This document shows, piece after piece, positions 26,496-36,737 of a stretch of DNA of 64,000 nt; the stretch's first letter is position 1, and each line of letters starts with the position of its first letter. The notes under the pieces were generated by a model that saw nothing but the letters and a program-made list of their open reading frames with translations, did no database searches and had not been told where the DNA came from. The stretch lies in the NCBI RefSeq assembly GCF_003696305.1, contig NZ_RFFK01000004.1, forward strand, positions 372,001 through 436,000. Direction: 5' to 3'. The translations under genes were made by a program, and so were the position numbers. Origin of the DNA: Pseudomonas sp. AOB-7. Its GTDB lineage: Bacteria > Pseudomonadota > Gammaproteobacteria > Pseudomonadales > Pseudomonadaceae.

Positions 26496-26663
26496 ATGCG
26501 CAAACCCGCCGCCCAAGCCACCCCGAAGGGCAAGGAAACCCGCCTGTTCCTGTTCCTGGTCGTCTGCCTCTTTCCCCTGCTGTCCATCGCCCTGGTCGGT
26601 GGTTACGGCTTCTTCATCTGGTTCATGCAGATGCTGCTGGGGCCGCCCGGCCCGCCCAGCTGA
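26496..26663 (+). CDS. napE: Periplasmic nitrate reductase component NapE
   Basis: 55 residues. A short charged N terminus ([18 protein letters not shown]) precedes one membrane helix ([19 protein letters not shown]) and a Pro-rich tail. Size, single helix and position directly before napD fit NapE, a small inner-membrane protein of unclear role. The ATG at 26496 follows CGGAG. Confidence 0.82.
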   Translation: MRKPAAQATPKGKETRLFLFLVVCLFPLLSIALVGGYGFFIWFMQMLLGPPGPPS

Positions 26664-26690
26664 CCCCGACTACCCCTGGAGCCACGGAAC

Positions 26691-26951
26691 ATGGCCAAAG
26701 CCCTGCACATCGCCAGCCTGCTGGTACAGGTCCGCCCCGAACTGTTCGAGGCGGTGAAGGCCAACCTGCGCCGCCTCGACGGCCTCGAACTGCACCAGGA
26801 AAGCCCGCTGGGCAAGCTGGTGGTGGTGCTGGAGGCCGAGCACGAGCGGCAGATTCTCGAACGCATCGAGCAGATCAACGCCCTGCCCGGCGTGCTCAAC
26901 GCCGCCCTGGTCTATCACGAACTCCTCGCCGCCGAAGGGGACCAACAATGA
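26691..26951 (+). CDS. napD: Chaperone NapD
   Basis: 86 residues. It binds the twin-arginine signal of NapA during cofactor insertion. Typical sequence: [20 protein letters not shown], then [17 protein letters not shown] and [13 protein letters not shown]. Its stop overlaps the napA start (ATGA). Confidence 0.92.
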   Translation: MAKALHIASLLVQVRPELFEAVKANLRRLDGLELHQESPLGKLVVVLEAEHERQILERIEQINALPGVLNAALVYHELLAAEGDQQ

Positions 26952-29452
26952 AGCTTTCCCGCCGTCAATTCGCCAAGGCCAATGCCGCCGCCATCGCCGC
27001 GGCCGCCGCCGGCCTGCCGCTCGCCAGCACGGCGAGCAACCTGGTCACCGAGGCGGACATGACCCGCCTGGACTGGAACAAGGCGCCCTGCCGCTTCTGC
27101 GGCACCGGCTGCAGCGTGATGGTGGCGACCAAGGACAACCGCGTGGTGGCCACCCACGGCGACGTCAAGGCCGAGGTCAACCGCGGCCTGAACTGCGTCA
27201 AGGGCTACTTCCTGTCGAAGATCATGTACGGCGTCGACCGCCTGACCCAGCCGCTGCTGCGCATGCAGGACGGCGCCTACCACAAGCAGGGCGAATTTCA
27301 GCCGGTGAGCTGGGAGCAGGCCTTCGACATCCTGGCGCAGAAGACCAAGCAGGCGATCGCCGAGCACGGCCCCGAGGCGGTCGGCATGTTCGGCTCCGGG
27401 CAATGGACGGTGTGGGAAGGCTACGCCGCCAACAAGCTGATGAAGGCCGGCCTGCGCAGCAACAACATCGACCCCAACGCGCGCCACTGCATGGCCTCGG
27501 CGGTGATGGGCTTCATGCGCACCTTCGGCATGGACGAGCCGATGGGCTGCTACGACGATATCGAGGCAGCCGACGCCTTCGTCCTGTGGGGCTCGAACAT
27601 GGCCGAGATGCACCCGATCCTGTGGAGCCGGGTCACCGACCGCCGCCTGAGCCATCCGCATGTGCAGGTGGCGGTGCTGTCGACCTTCGAACACCGCAGC
27701 TTCGACCTGGCCGACATCCCCATGGTGTTCAGCCCGCAGAGCGACCTGCTGATCCTCAACTACATCGCCAATCACATCATCGAAAGCGGCGCGGTGAACC
27801 AGGACTTCGTCGCCCGGCACACCAGGTTCGCCAAGGGCACCGACGATATCGGCTACGGCCTGCGCGCCGACCATCCGCTGGAGCAGCAGGCCAAGAACGC
27901 GGCCAAGGCCAACACCTGGAGCGACATGTCGTTCGAGGCCTTCGCCGCCTTCGTCAAGCCCTACACCCTGGAGCGCACCGCCAAAGAGAGTGGCGTGCCG
28001 GCCGAGCGGCTCAAGGCCCTGGCCGAGCTGTACGCCGATCCCAAGCGCAAGGTCATGTCGTTCTGGACCATGGGCTTCAACCAGCACACCCGCGGGGTGT
28101 GGGCCAACAACCTGATCTACAACCTGCACCTGCTCACCGGCAAGATCAGCGAGCCGGGCAACAGCCCCTTCTCGCTCACCGGCCAGCCCTCAGCCTGCGG
28201 CACCGCGCGCGAGGTGGGCACCTTCGCCCACCGCCTGCCGGCCGACCTGCTGGTGAGCAACCCCAAGCACCGCGAAACCGCCGAGAAGATCTGGAAGCTG
28301 CCGCCGGGCACCATCCAGGAGAAGGTCGGCTTCCACGCCGTCGAGCAGAGCCGCAAGCTGAAGGACGGCGTGCTCAAGGTCTACTGGACCCAGGCCAGCA
28401 ACAACATGCAGGCCGGGCCGAACATCATGCAGGAGGTGCTGCCGGGCTGGCGCAACCCGCAGGCCTTCGTCGTGGTCTCCGACGTCTACCCCACCGTCTC
28501 GGCCCAGGCCGCCGACCTGATCCTGCCCAGCGCCATGTGGGTGGAGAAGGAAGGCGCCTACGGCAACGCCGAGCGCCGCACGCAGTTCTGGCACCAGCTG
28601 GTCAAGGCGCCGGGCGAGGCCAGATCCGATCTCTGGCAGCTGGTGGAATTCTCCAAGCGCCTGACCACCGACGAGGTCTGGCCCGCCGAGCTGCTGGCCA
28701 AGGCGCCGGCCTACAAAGGCAAGACCCTGTACCAGGTGCTGTTCGCCAACGGCCAGGTCGACCAGTTCCCGCGCGAGCAGATCGAGGCCGGCTACGCCAA
28801 CGACGAGGCCGAGGCCTTCGGCTTCTACCTGCAGAAGGGCCTGTTCGAGGAATACGCCCAGTTCGGCCGCGGCCACGCCCACGACCTGGCGCCGTTCGAC
28901 GCCTATCACGCCGAGCGCGGCCTGCGCTGGCCGGTGGTGGACGGCGCGGAAACCCGCTGGCGCTACCGCGAGGGCCTCGATCCCTATGTCGAGAAAGGCA
29001 GCGGCGTGCAGTTCTACGGTCACCCGGACAAGCGCGCGATCATCTTCGCCCTGCCCTACGAGCCGCCGGCCGAGGCACCGGACAGCGACTACCCGTTCTG
29101 GCTCAGCACCGGCCGGGTGCTGGAGCACTGGCACACCGGCAGCATGACCCAGCGCGTCGAGGAACTGCACGGCGCGGTGCCCGACGCCCTGGTCTACATG
29201 CACCCGGACGACGCCAAGACCCTCGGCGCGCGGCGCGGCAGCGAGGTCAAGCTGGTCAGCCGGCGCGGCGAGATACGCGCCCGGGTGGAAACCCGCGGGC
29301 GCAACAAACCGCCGCGCGGCCTGGTGTTCGTGCCCTTCTTCGACGCCAACAAGCTGATCAACAAGGTCACCCTGGACGCCACCGACCCGATCTCCAAGCA
29401 GACCGACTACAAGAAGTGTGCGGTGAAGATCGAACTGGTCAGCCTGGCCTGA
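26948..29452 (+). CDS. napA: Periplasmic nitrate reductase, catalytic subunit NapA
   Basis: 834 residues, normal length. The N-terminal twin-arginine signal [19 protein letters not shown] directs the folded enzyme to the periplasm. The [4Fe-4S] cysteines are in [12 protein letters not shown] and the later GLNCVKGYF. The molybdenum ligand cysteine lies near residue 181 in [13 protein letters not shown] bis-MGD cofactor is expected, supplied by moaB, moeA and mobA elsewhere in the window. It reduces nitrate to nitrite with electrons from NapB/NapC. Confidence 0.97.
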   Translation: MKLSRRQFAKANAAAIAAAAAGLPLASTASNLVTEADMTRLDWNKAPCRFCGTGCSVMVATKDNRVVATHGDVKAEVNRGLNCVKGYFLSKIMYGVDRLTQPLLRMQDGAYHKQGEFQPVSWEQAFDILAQKTKQAIAEHGPEAVGMFGSGQWTVWEGYAANKLMKAGLRSNNIDPNARHCMASAVMGFMRTFGMDEPMGCYDDIEAADAFVLWGSNMAEMHPILWSRVTDRRLSHPHVQVAVLSTFEHRSFDLADIPMVFSPQSDLLILNYIANHIIESGAVNQDFVARHTRFAKGTDDIGYGLRADHPLEQQAKNAAKANTWSDMSFEAFAAFVKPYTLERTAKESGVPAERLKALAELYADPKRKVMSFWTMGFNQHTRGVWANNLIYNLHLLTGKISEPGNSPFSLTGQPSACGTAREVGTFAHRLPADLLVSNPKHRETAEKIWKLPPGTIQEKVGFHAVEQSRKLKDGVLKVYWTQASNNMQAGPNIMQEVLPGWRNPQAFVVVSDVYPTVSAQAADLILPSAMWVEKEGAYGNAERRTQFWHQLVKAPGEARSDLWQLVEFSKRLTTDEVWPAELLAKAPAYKGKTLYQVLFANGQVDQFPREQIEAGYANDEAEAFGFYLQKGLFEEYAQFGRGHAHDLAPFDAYHAERGLRWPVVDGAETRWRYREGLDPYVEKGSGVQFYGHPDKRAIIFALPYEPPAEAPDSDYPFWLSTGRVLEHWHTGSMTQRVEELHGAVPDALVYMHPDDAKTLGARRGSEVKLVSRRGEIRARVETRGRNKPPRGLVFVPFFDANKLINKVTLDATDPISKQTDYKKCAVKIELVSLA

Positions 29453-29463
29453 GGAGCATCGCC

Positions 29464-29949
29464 ATGAGCCTGCGTCATCTGCCCCTGCTACTGCTCGCCG
29501 CCTTCGGCCTGGCCGTCGCGGCCGAGCTCGACTACCCCCTCGACGCCCCGGCGCCGGACGGCCGCCGTCCCGGCGGCACCCTCAGCCAGACGCTACCGGC
29601 ACCGGTGATCGCCAACGAGGAAAACAAGGACCTCAAGCGCGAGCGCAACTACCCCGAACAGCCGCCGACCATCCCCCACAGCATCCGCGGCTACCAGGTC
29701 GACGCCAACGGCAACAAGTGCCTGGCCTGCCACAGCCGCGCCAACAGCGCGCGCAGCCAGGCGCCGATGATCAGCATCACCCACTACATGGATCGCGACG
29801 GCCAGGCACTGGCGGCGGTGTCGCCGCGGCGCTACTTCTGCAACCAGTGCCATGTGCCGCAGAAGGAAGTGCAGCCGCTGGTGGGCAACAGCTTCCAGAA
29901 CATCGACCAGTTGCTGCAGGGTGAAGCGGCCGGCGCGGCGCAGCCCTGA
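29464..29949 (+). CDS. napB: Periplasmic nitrate reductase, diheme cytochrome NapB
   Basis: 161 residues with an N-terminal signal peptide and two heme c sites, CLACH and CNQCH. The motif PPTIPHSIRGYQVDANGNKC is typical. It passes electrons from NapC to NapA in the periplasm. The gene lies 11 bp after napA. Confidence 0.95.
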   Translation: MSLRHLPLLLLAAFGLAVAAELDYPLDAPAPDGRRPGGTLSQTLPAPVIANEENKDLKRERNYPEQPPTIPHSIRGYQVDANGNKCLACHSRANSARSQAPMISITHYMDRDGQALAAVSPRRYFCNQCHVPQKEVQPLVGNSFQNIDQLLQGEAAGAAQP

Positions 29950-29958
29950 GGAGAATTC

Positions 29959-30555
29959 ATGAAGTCATTACTGGCCCTGCTCAAGGACTACTGGGGCATC
30001 CTGCGTCGCCCGAGCGTGCACTACAGCCTGGGTTTTCTGACCCTCGGCGGCTTTATCGCCGGGATCATCTTCTGGGGCGGCTTCAACACCGCGCTGGAGG
30101 CGACCAACACCGAGCAGTTCTGCATTTCCTGTCACGAGATGCGCGACAACGTCTACGTCGAGCTGCAGGACACCATCCACTACAGCAACCGTTCCGGGGT
30201 GCGCGCCACCTGCCCGGACTGCCACGTGCCGCACCAGTGGACGGACAAGATCGCGCGCAAGATGCAGGCGTCGAAGGAGGTCTGGGGCAAGATCTTCGGC
30301 ACCATCAACACCCGCGACAAGTTCCTCGCCATGCGCCGCGAGCTGGCCGAGCACGAATGGGCGCGGCTCAAGGCCAACGACTCGCTGGAGTGCCGCAACT
30401 GCCACAACTTCGACTACATGGACTTCACCAAGCAGAGCCCGCGCGCCCGGCAGATGCACTCCAGCGCCCTGGCCGACGGCTCCGCCACCTGCATCGACTG
30501 CCACAAGGGCATCGCCCACCAGCTGCCGGACATGAGCGGGGTGCCGGGTTGGTGA
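29959..30555 (+). CDS. napC: Tetraheme cytochrome NapC
   Basis: 198 residues. One N-terminal membrane anchor (about residues 20-42) and four heme c motifs: CISCH, CPDCH, CRNCH and CIDCH. A quinol dehydrogenase of the NapC/NirT family that delivers electrons to NapAB. It ends the operon; there is no napF, napG or napH, so this is the napEDABC type seen in many Proteobacteria. Confidence 0.96.
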   Translation: MKSLLALLKDYWGILRRPSVHYSLGFLTLGGFIAGIIFWGGFNTALEATNTEQFCISCHEMRDNVYVELQDTIHYSNRSGVRATCPDCHVPHQWTDKIARKMQASKEVWGKIFGTINTRDKFLAMRRELAEHEWARLKANDSLECRNCHNFDYMDFTKQSPRARQMHSSALADGSATCIDCHKGIAHQLPDMSGVPGW

Positions 30556-30574
30556 GCGGGCGCAATATTTCGAT

Positions 30575-30681
30575 TAGGTTGGGTTGAGGCGCGTAGCGCC
30601 TAAGCCCGACGAATCAAGGAGCGTCGCGCGGAGCACTGCGTGTTTCCCCATTGGGCTTCGCAGCGCTCAGCGCCAACCTAC
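30575..30681. repeat. Palindromic intergenic repeat, copy A
   Basis: About 107 bp starting TAGGTTGGGTTGAGGCGC and ending with the near complement GCGCTCAGCGCCAACCTA, with an internal GCGGAGCACTGCGTG shared with copy B. A dispersed, possibly non-autonomous repeat, 20 bp after napC. Confidence 0.75.
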
Positions 30682-30736
30682 CGACGAGCCGGCCACAACC
30701 TGGGGCGCGCGGGGCCGCGCGCACCGCGCACCGAGC

Positions 30737-30845
30737 CGTAGGTTGGGTTGAGGCGCGCAGCGCCGAAGCCCAACGAGTCAAAGAGCGTCGTGCGGAGCAC
30801 TGCGTGCTCCCTGTTGGGCTTCGCTGCGCTCAGCGCCAACCTACG
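30737..30845. repeat. Palindromic intergenic repeat, copy B
   Basis: About 109 bp, same orientation as copy A and differing at a limited number of positions. Long terminal complementarity (CGTAGGTTGG with CCAACCTACG, plus AAGCCCAACG with GTTGGGCTT) would fold into one long hairpin. The two copies are 55 bp apart. Confidence 0.78.
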
Positions 30846-30878
30846 ACCAGCGCCCAAGTTGCTTGGGGCAACGCGCCC

Positions 30879-31355
30879 TTATTCGCCGCGCAAGCGCTCG
30901 AGATGCGCCAGCAGGCCGGCAGCGGTCTGCTCGCCGACCAGGCGCTCGCGCAGCTTGCCGTCGGCGTCGACTATATAGGTCACCGGCAGCACGTCGTTGC
31001 GCGGCAACTGGAAGCGCGGCGCCGGGTCGACGGTGAGCACGGTGAAGGCGATGCCGAAGGCCTCGGAGACGCGCTTGAGATCCTCGCCCGCAAGGCCATC
31101 GAAGTTGACCCCGAGCACCCGCGCCGAGCGCCCCTCGAGCTGTTTGGCCAGGGCGTTGAGTTCGGGAATCTCGGTGCGGCAGGGGGCGCACCACTCGGCC
31201 CAATAATTAATGACTAGCCACTGGCCATCGAGACTGTCAGCCGGTACCTTTCGTCCATGCTGGTCGAGGCCGAAGTCCTCGGCGCAGCCAGCCAGCAGCA
31301 GACCGGCGCAGATACCTGAAACAGCCTTGCAGACCATCCGGAGCCGTAAGCCCAT
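30879..31355 (-). CDS. TlpA-family thiol:disulfide protein, lipoprotein
   Basis: 158 residues. Signal peptide with lipobox LLAGC (about residues 19-23), then a thioredoxin-like domain with the active site NYWAEWCAPCRTEIPEL and the cis-proline region DVLPVTYIVDADGK. Probably a membrane-anchored periplasmic reductant. The ATG at 31353-31355 is chosen because the signal starts there. It is divergent from the PilZ-like gene (30 bp apart). Confidence 0.87.
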   Translation of the reverse strand: MGLRLRMVCKAVSGICAGLLLAGCAEDFGLDQHGRKVPADSLDGQWLVINYWAEWCAPCRTEIPELNALAKQLEGRSARVLGVNFDGLAGEDLKRVSEAFGIAFTVLTVDPAPRFQLPRNDVLPVTYIVDADGKLRERLVGEQTAAGLLAHLERLRGE

Positions 31356-31385
31356 GTATTCGATCCTCGTCCACCCGGGGTTGAT

Positions 31386-32792
31386 ATGACGCTGGATGCC
31401 CTGCGCCTGGAAGTACCCGACATCCAAGAAGACGGCGCCGCCGCGCCGGCAGAAATCGCCGAACAGCTCGCCGCCGCCCGCCACCTGGAGCCCGAACACG
31501 GCCTGCAACAGGTGCTCGGCCTGCTGTTCACGCTCAACCGCAGCGGCCTGACCTTACTGGAAAGGCAGCGCGCGCTGCAAAATTTCAGCGACGAATACCG
31601 CCACTACGCCGCCCTGCTAGGCCGCGGCTACGCGCCGAGCACACTGTTCGTGCGCCTGTGCGGCGAGCTGGCGATCGGCTTCAAGCGCCTGCTGCTGCAG
31701 ATCCTCCAGGGGCGCCAGCCATCGCGCCCGCACCTGGCCTGGTGCCTGTACATGGCCCAGCACTTCCTCGCCCAGCAGTTGCTGCGCCACTTCCAGCTGT
31801 ACCGGGAGCCGCCGACGGCGCTGTGGCGCGACAGCCATCTGTTGTACTGGATCGGCGAACACCAGCAGTGCCTGGACGAACCGGTCGCCGCCGCCTTCCA
31901 GCCCAGGCCGGCCAACACCCTGCGCGGCCTGTACCAGCAGATGCTGCTGCTGGCCCTGAGCAACCCCTTCCACCTGGCCGAAGGCGAGTGCGCCACCCTG
32001 TTCGCCGCCCTCGCACCCCTGGCCGGCCTGGCACGCCTGCTGTCCTGGGACGAGGAGGACGAGGCCGAGGGCCCGATAGTCGATCTCAGCGAGTCGCAGG
32101 CCTGCCTGGCGTTCGAGCAGCGCATCGAGGGCGACAAGGCCTACCTGCGCCGCTTCGAGCTGGGCGCCCTGCTGATCGCCCTGCACGAGCCGGCACCGCT
32201 GCAGAGCCAGGCCGAGCGCCAGTTGCTCGAACAGGTGCGCCAGCACTGGCTGGGGCGCCAGCAACGCCGCCACGAACGCGCCGAGCTCGACGGCCAGTGC
32301 AGCCTGGTGATCGGCCTGCCGGCCATCCACGCCCAGTTGCTGGACAAGCTGCCGCAGCGCACCGAAGCCCATATCCTCGACGCCAGTCCCGGCGGCGCGC
32401 GTCTGCTGTGCAATGCCGACGAGGGCGGTCAGCTGCAGGTCGGCCAACTGGTGCTGCTGCTCACCAACGGCACCCCGACCCTGGCCCTGGTGCGCTGGCG
32501 CCACCTCAACAGCGAGGGTCTGCACCTGGGCCTGCGCTATCTCAAGGGCCTGCCGCGCCCGGTCTGGCTGCGCCGCGCGCCCAATGCCCAGACCCACCCC
32601 GGCGTGCTGCAGAGCACCCCGGCGCCGGGCAACGGCTGGCACCACGGGGTGTGGCTGCCCAACGGCCAGTTCGCCGCCGGCGAGCACCTCTGGCTGCAAC
32701 TGGCCAGCGTGCACAACCAGGCGATCCTGCCGCTGCCGGCGAGCAACCTGGAGACGCCCTCGGTCAGCCGTCATCCCTTGAAACTGGCCTGA
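31386..32792 (+). CDS. Large conserved protein with C-terminal PilZ-like domain
   Basis: 468 residues, cytoplasmic. The first ~290 residues are mostly helical and unknown to me. From about residue 294, RRHERAELDGQC followed by AHILDASPGGARLLCN resembles the c-di-GMP-binding PilZ pattern (RxxxR then D/NxSxxG). A second part near the C terminus (NGWHHGVWLPNG) may be another small beta-barrel. If the PilZ reading is right, it would be a c-di-GMP effector; partners are unknown. Confidence 0.6.
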   Translation: MTLDALRLEVPDIQEDGAAAPAEIAEQLAAARHLEPEHGLQQVLGLLFTLNRSGLTLLERQRALQNFSDEYRHYAALLGRGYAPSTLFVRLCGELAIGFKRLLLQILQGRQPSRPHLAWCLYMAQHFLAQQLLRHFQLYREPPTALWRDSHLLYWIGEHQQCLDEPVAAAFQPRPANTLRGLYQQMLLLALSNPFHLAEGECATLFAALAPLAGLARLLSWDEEDEAEGPIVDLSESQACLAFEQRIEGDKAYLRRFELGALLIALHEPAPLQSQAERQLLEQVRQHWLGRQQRRHERAELDGQCSLVIGLPAIHAQLLDKLPQRTEAHILDASPGGARLLCNADEGGQLQVGQLVLLLTNGTPTLALVRWRHLNSEGLHLGLRYLKGLPRPVWLRRAPNAQTHPGVLQSTPAPGNGWHHGVWLPNGQFAAGEHLWLQLASVHNQAILPLPASNLETPSVSRHPLKLA

Positions 32793-33066
32793 AAACCAGC
32801 GCAAAGCCTGCTGCGTTAAAAACAGGCTCGGACTGCTTACTCGGAAAGTCGAGCGCGACTCCGAGCGGATCTCGCCTGTTCTTGCGGGGCCGCCATCGGT
32901 ATTGCATGCCTCTGGCTCGCGAGGCCTTGAGCAGGTTCCGATACGCGAAACTGCGAGGCCAGTCACGCCGCCTGTCTGCAGAGTGCACAGTTTCGGCCGT
33001 GGCGGCCTGCTTATAATTCATGGCACTGGTGTTTCATTTAATTCGCTATCAGCCTGGAATCCCGTC
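32793..33066. other. Gap without a gene
   Basis: 274 bp. I see no supported gene. The stretch around 32815-32915 resembles, from memory, sequence often repeated in pseudomonad intergenic regions. A TATAAT-like element (33012-33017) precedes the next gene by about 50 bp. Confidence 0.4.
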
Positions 33067-33459
33067 ATGTCCCAAGCACAAGACAAGCTGATCGGCTCCG
33101 TGCCCTCGCGCATCGTCGACGTCGCCCGCCTGCAGGTCACGCCCTACGAGGGCCGGGTGGCCGAATACAATGTCGCGGCCTGGCTGCAACTGCCGGGCCT
33201 GGCCAACCTGCCGGTGTCGCTGCTGGTCAGCTACCGCGACGGCGACAAGCGCCGCGAGGTCAACGTCGACCACGGCAAGGTCAGCGCCCAGGGCAAGATC
33301 CTGCTGTCGGGCATCGCCCGCATGCCGGTCAAGCAGAAGATCGAGGACATGCAGGTACGCCTGCGCTCGGCGGTGCCGGCACAGAGCCTGGTGGTCGAGG
33401 AGTTCTTCGTCCAGGCCGTCGAACTGGCCAGCAGCGAGAACCGCCAGGCCATGGCCTGA
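33067..33459 (+). CDS. Conserved hypothetical protein
   Basis: 130 residues, no signal peptide or membrane segment. Beta-rich in appearance (YNVAAWLQLPGLANLPVSLL, SYRDGDKRREVNVDHGKVSA). I do not recognise a named domain. The start ATG at 33067 is the first Met before a compact, GC3-rich frame. It is monocistronic, ended by a terminator. Confidence 0.65.
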   Translation: MSQAQDKLIGSVPSRIVDVARLQVTPYEGRVAEYNVAAWLQLPGLANLPVSLLVSYRDGDKRREVNVDHGKVSAQGKILLSGIARMPVKQKIEDMQVRLRSAVPAQSLVVEEFFVQAVELASSENRQAMA

Positions 33460-33480
33460 GCGCCTGACGAATGGCTGCCG

Positions 33481-33510
33481 AACCCCGCGCTCAGTCGCGG
33501 GGTTTTCGTT
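33481..33510 (+). terminator. Rho-independent terminator
   Basis: AACCCCGCG and CGCGGGGTT form a 9-bp perfect stem with loop CTCAGT, followed by TTCGTTT. It ends the 33067-33459 transcript and lies directly at the 3' end of the converging small gene. Confidence 0.85.
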
Positions 33511-33708
33511 TCAACCGGAGGAAACCCCGGGGCTGGCCGGTAACGGCGGCGACGCCTCGGCCGGTGGCTGCGCATCCTGCTCGGCATGCGCCAGCAGCGA
33601 CTCCGGCCAGCGCGCGAAGTGCAGCCCGGTGATGCGGTTGAGCCGCGTCAGCGCCCCCTGCGGGTCACGCCGATGCAGATGGATTACCTTGTCTTTGCGA
33701 CCCGTCAT
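33511..33708 (-). CDS. Small conserved hypothetical protein
   Basis: 65 residues from the ATG at 33706-33708 (MTGRKDKVIHLHRRDPQGAL). Basic N-terminal half (LTRLNRITGLHFARWPESLL) with a Pro/Ala-rich tail. No known domain. It may be real because small proteins of this kind sit beside the YihY gene in other pseudomonads as I remember it, but the ribosome binding site is weak. Confidence 0.5.
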   Translation of the reverse strand: MTGRKDKVIHLHRRDPQGALTRLNRITGLHFARWPESLLAHAEQDAQPPAEASPPLPASPGVSSG

Positions 33709-33719
33709 TACTGCCAATA

Positions 33720-34014
33720 CCCTTAGCGACCCCTGCCCTGCTGGCAGTTCGATAGCAACTGATACTGCCTTAGCCAGAAGCGTGCCAGCCCATCCTTAGC
33801 CCCATCGCCTGGCGTCCAGGCCATCGCCATGACAGCGCTGCGGAAGACGGACGCCGCAAACTGACGTTTTTTGTCACCCGCCATCCCTGGCGGTGCCCCT
33901 TCGGGCCGTCGCTGCGCGACGCCAAGAATTTCTCCCGGAAATTCTTTGTGTTCGGCACACCCATGTGCCTCACCCCTGCGGGGCTTGCGCGCAAAAATGC
34001 TCCCGGCATTTTTG
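33720..34014. repeat. Hairpin-rich intergenic repeat element
   Basis: About 295 bp without a supported gene. From 33878 there are successive short hairpins: CCGCCA-TCCC-TGGCGG, GCCC-CTTC-GGGC, CGTCG-CTGCG-CGACG, AAGAATTTC-TCCCG-GAAATTCTT (33924-33946), CCCC/GGGG, and CAAAAATGC-TCCCG-GCATTTTTG (33992-34014). Two unrelated 9-bp perfect stems share the same loop TCCCG. I believe this is a dispersed pseudomonad repeat. The last hairpin touches the stop codon of the YihY gene and may end its transcript. Confidence 0.6.
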
Positions 34015-35229
34015 TCACCCCGGCCCTGCCAGCCAGTCCGCCAGGCTGGCGCCGAACAGCTCGGCGCGCTCGGCCTGCAAGCGCTCCAGCGCCTGACGCA
34101 ACGCCGGGAACCAGGGCTCGTCGAGCTGCGCCGGCAACTGCGCCAGGCGCGGCAGCGGCCAGGGGCTGCGCTCCAGCAGCTGCTGCAGGCTGAAGCGATG
34201 CAGGTCGCGGCACAGCACCCAACCGCCGCTGGCGCGACAGGCCAGTTGCTCGCGCTCGAGAAAATCCAGCACCTCGCCCCACTCGTCTTCCGGCAAGCTC
34301 CAGCCGGCGCGTTGCATATCCGCATGGCGCAGCGCCTCGCCGCGTTGCTGGCGCTGCAGCAACAGGCGCAGCACGCCCAGCAGCACCAATGTGCGCGGCA
34401 ACGGCTGACGCCGCCAGTGACGCGGCTGCGACAGCCCGTAGACCAGCTCGGCGCCGAGCAGCACGATCAACCAGGACAGGTAGATCCACAGCAGAAACAG
34501 CGGCACCGTGGCGAAGGCGCCGTAGATCAACTGGTAGCCGGGGAACAGGCTGACATAGAGGCCGAACAGCGACTTGGCCAGCTCGAACAGCAGCGCGCTG
34601 AACAATCCGCCGAGCAGGGCATGGCGCAGCGGCACGCGGGTGTTGGGCACCGCCGCATAGAGCAGGGTGAAGGCCGCCACGCTGGATAGCAGCGGCATGA
34701 AGCCGAGCAGCGTCTTGGCGCCGAGCAGCGCATCCGGCCCGGAGATCAGCGACAGCGAGGTGATGTAGGTGCTGACGGCGAAGCCGGCGCCGAGCAGCAG
34801 CGGGCCCAGGCTGAGAATCGCCCAGTACAGCAGGAAGCTGGACATGCCGCGGCGCGGCTGGCGCACCCGCCAGATGTGGTTGAAGGTCTTCTCGATGGTC
34901 ACCAGCATGAGGAAGGCGGTCACCGCCAGCAGCCCCACGCCGAGCCAGGTCAACTGCCGCGCCTGCACGGTGAACTCGCGCAGGTACTGCTGCACCGTCT
35001 CGCCGGTGGAGGGCACGAAGTTGCGGAAGATAAAGCCCTGGATATCCTCGCCGACGTTCTGAAAGGCCGGGACGGCGGAGAGCATGGCGAAGGTCACGGT
35101 CATCATCGGCACCACCGCGAACAGCGTGGTGTAGGTCAACGCCGCGGCGCTGCCGGCACCGCGATTCTGGACGAAACGCCGAGACAGGGTCAGCCAGAAC
35201 TCCAGCCAATCCTTCACGCGATGGTGCAT
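34015..35229 (-). CDS. YihY/BrkB-family inner membrane protein
   Basis: 404 residues, six hydrophobic segments in the first ~280 residues. Typical features: [27 protein letters not shown]-like [17 protein letters not shown], and [20 protein letters not shown]. The family was once called ribonuclease BN, which is not supported biochemically. A soluble winged-helix-like C-terminal part follows ([20 protein letters not shown]). Divergent from the ArsC-like gene. Confidence 0.9.
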   Translation of the reverse strand: MHHRVKDWLEFWLTLSRRFVQNRGAGSAAALTYTTLFAVVPMMTVTFAMLSAVPAFQNVGEDIQGFIFRNFVPSTGETVQQYLREFTVQARQLTWLGVGLLAVTAFLMLVTIEKTFNHIWRVRQPRRGMSSFLLYWAILSLGPLLLGAGFAVSTYITSLSLISGPDALLGAKTLLGFMPLLSSVAAFTLLYAAVPNTRVPLRHALLGGLFSALLFELAKSLFGLYVSLFPGYQLIYGAFATVPLFLLWIYLSWLIVLLGAELVYGLSQPRHWRRQPLPRTLVLLGVLRLLLQRQQRGEALRHADMQRAGWSLPEDEWGEVLDFLEREQLACRASGGWVLCRDLHRFSLQQLLERSPWPLPRLAQLPAQLDEPWFPALRQALERLQAERAELFGASLADWLAGPG

Positions 35230-35303
35230 GCCCTCTCCTTAGCTAACCACAGCCAACCGACCCGGTTAGAATAGCCGCCACTTCAAGCCGGATGCGACCC
35301 ACC

Positions 35304-36250
<947 letters not shown>

Positions 36251-36251
36251 T

Positions 36252-36659
36252 GTGGCCCGCGCGAAGAAACCGCTGCCCAGCCTCGACTGGCTGCAACCCC
36301 GGCTGAAGCTCAGCCGCGCCCTCAGCCTGCTGAGCTTTTTCGCCCTGCTGGCGCTGCTGCTGGTGTGGAACCTGGCCTTCGCCGACCTGCACGGCGCCCG
36401 CATCGGCGTGGTCCTGGCGATCCAGCTGCTGCCGCTGGCGCTGCTCGCCCCCGGCCTGCTGCTGGGCAACGCCCGCACCCACGCCTGGGCCTGCTTCGTG
36501 GTCAATCTCTACTTCATCCAGGGCGTGCTGGCCGCCATCGACCCGGCCCGCGCAGTGTTCGGCGCCCTGGAAGCGGTGATCAGCCTCGGCCTGTTCTGCA
36601 GCGCCCTGCTCTACACCCGCTGGCGCTTCCAGTACGACCGCAAGCTGGCCGGGGAATAG
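36252..36659 (+). CDS. DUF2069 small membrane protein
   Basis: 135 residues from a GTG at 36252, one base after the wrbA stop. Four hydrophobic segments (LSFFALLALLLVWNLAF, LAIQLLPLALLAPGLLLGN, ACFVVNLYFIQGVLAAI and a last one near LFCSALLYT). Conserved in pseudomonads between wrbA and hda; function unknown. Confidence 0.83.
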   Translation: MARAKKPLPSLDWLQPRLKLSRALSLLSFFALLALLLVWNLAFADLHGARIGVVLAIQLLPLALLAPGLLLGNARTHAWACFVVNLYFIQGVLAAIDPARAVFGALEAVISLGLFCSALLYTRWRFQYDRKLAGE

Positions 36660-36672
36660 GCGCAACTCGAGG

Positions 36673-36735
36673 CGTAGCCCGGATGCAATCCGGGAATGAC
36701 GGGGTCCTGGCCGCGGAATGCATCCGGGCCAGGGC
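36673..36735. repeat. Short palindromic repeat between DUF2069 gene and hda
   Basis: CGTAGCCCGGATGCAATCCG on the left and ATGCATCCGGGCC on the right are partly complementary; the converging genes end on either side. Sequences of the type GTAGCCCGGATG are frequent palindromes in Gammaproteobacteria. It may serve as a shared terminator. Confidence 0.55.
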
Positions 36736-36737
36736 GT

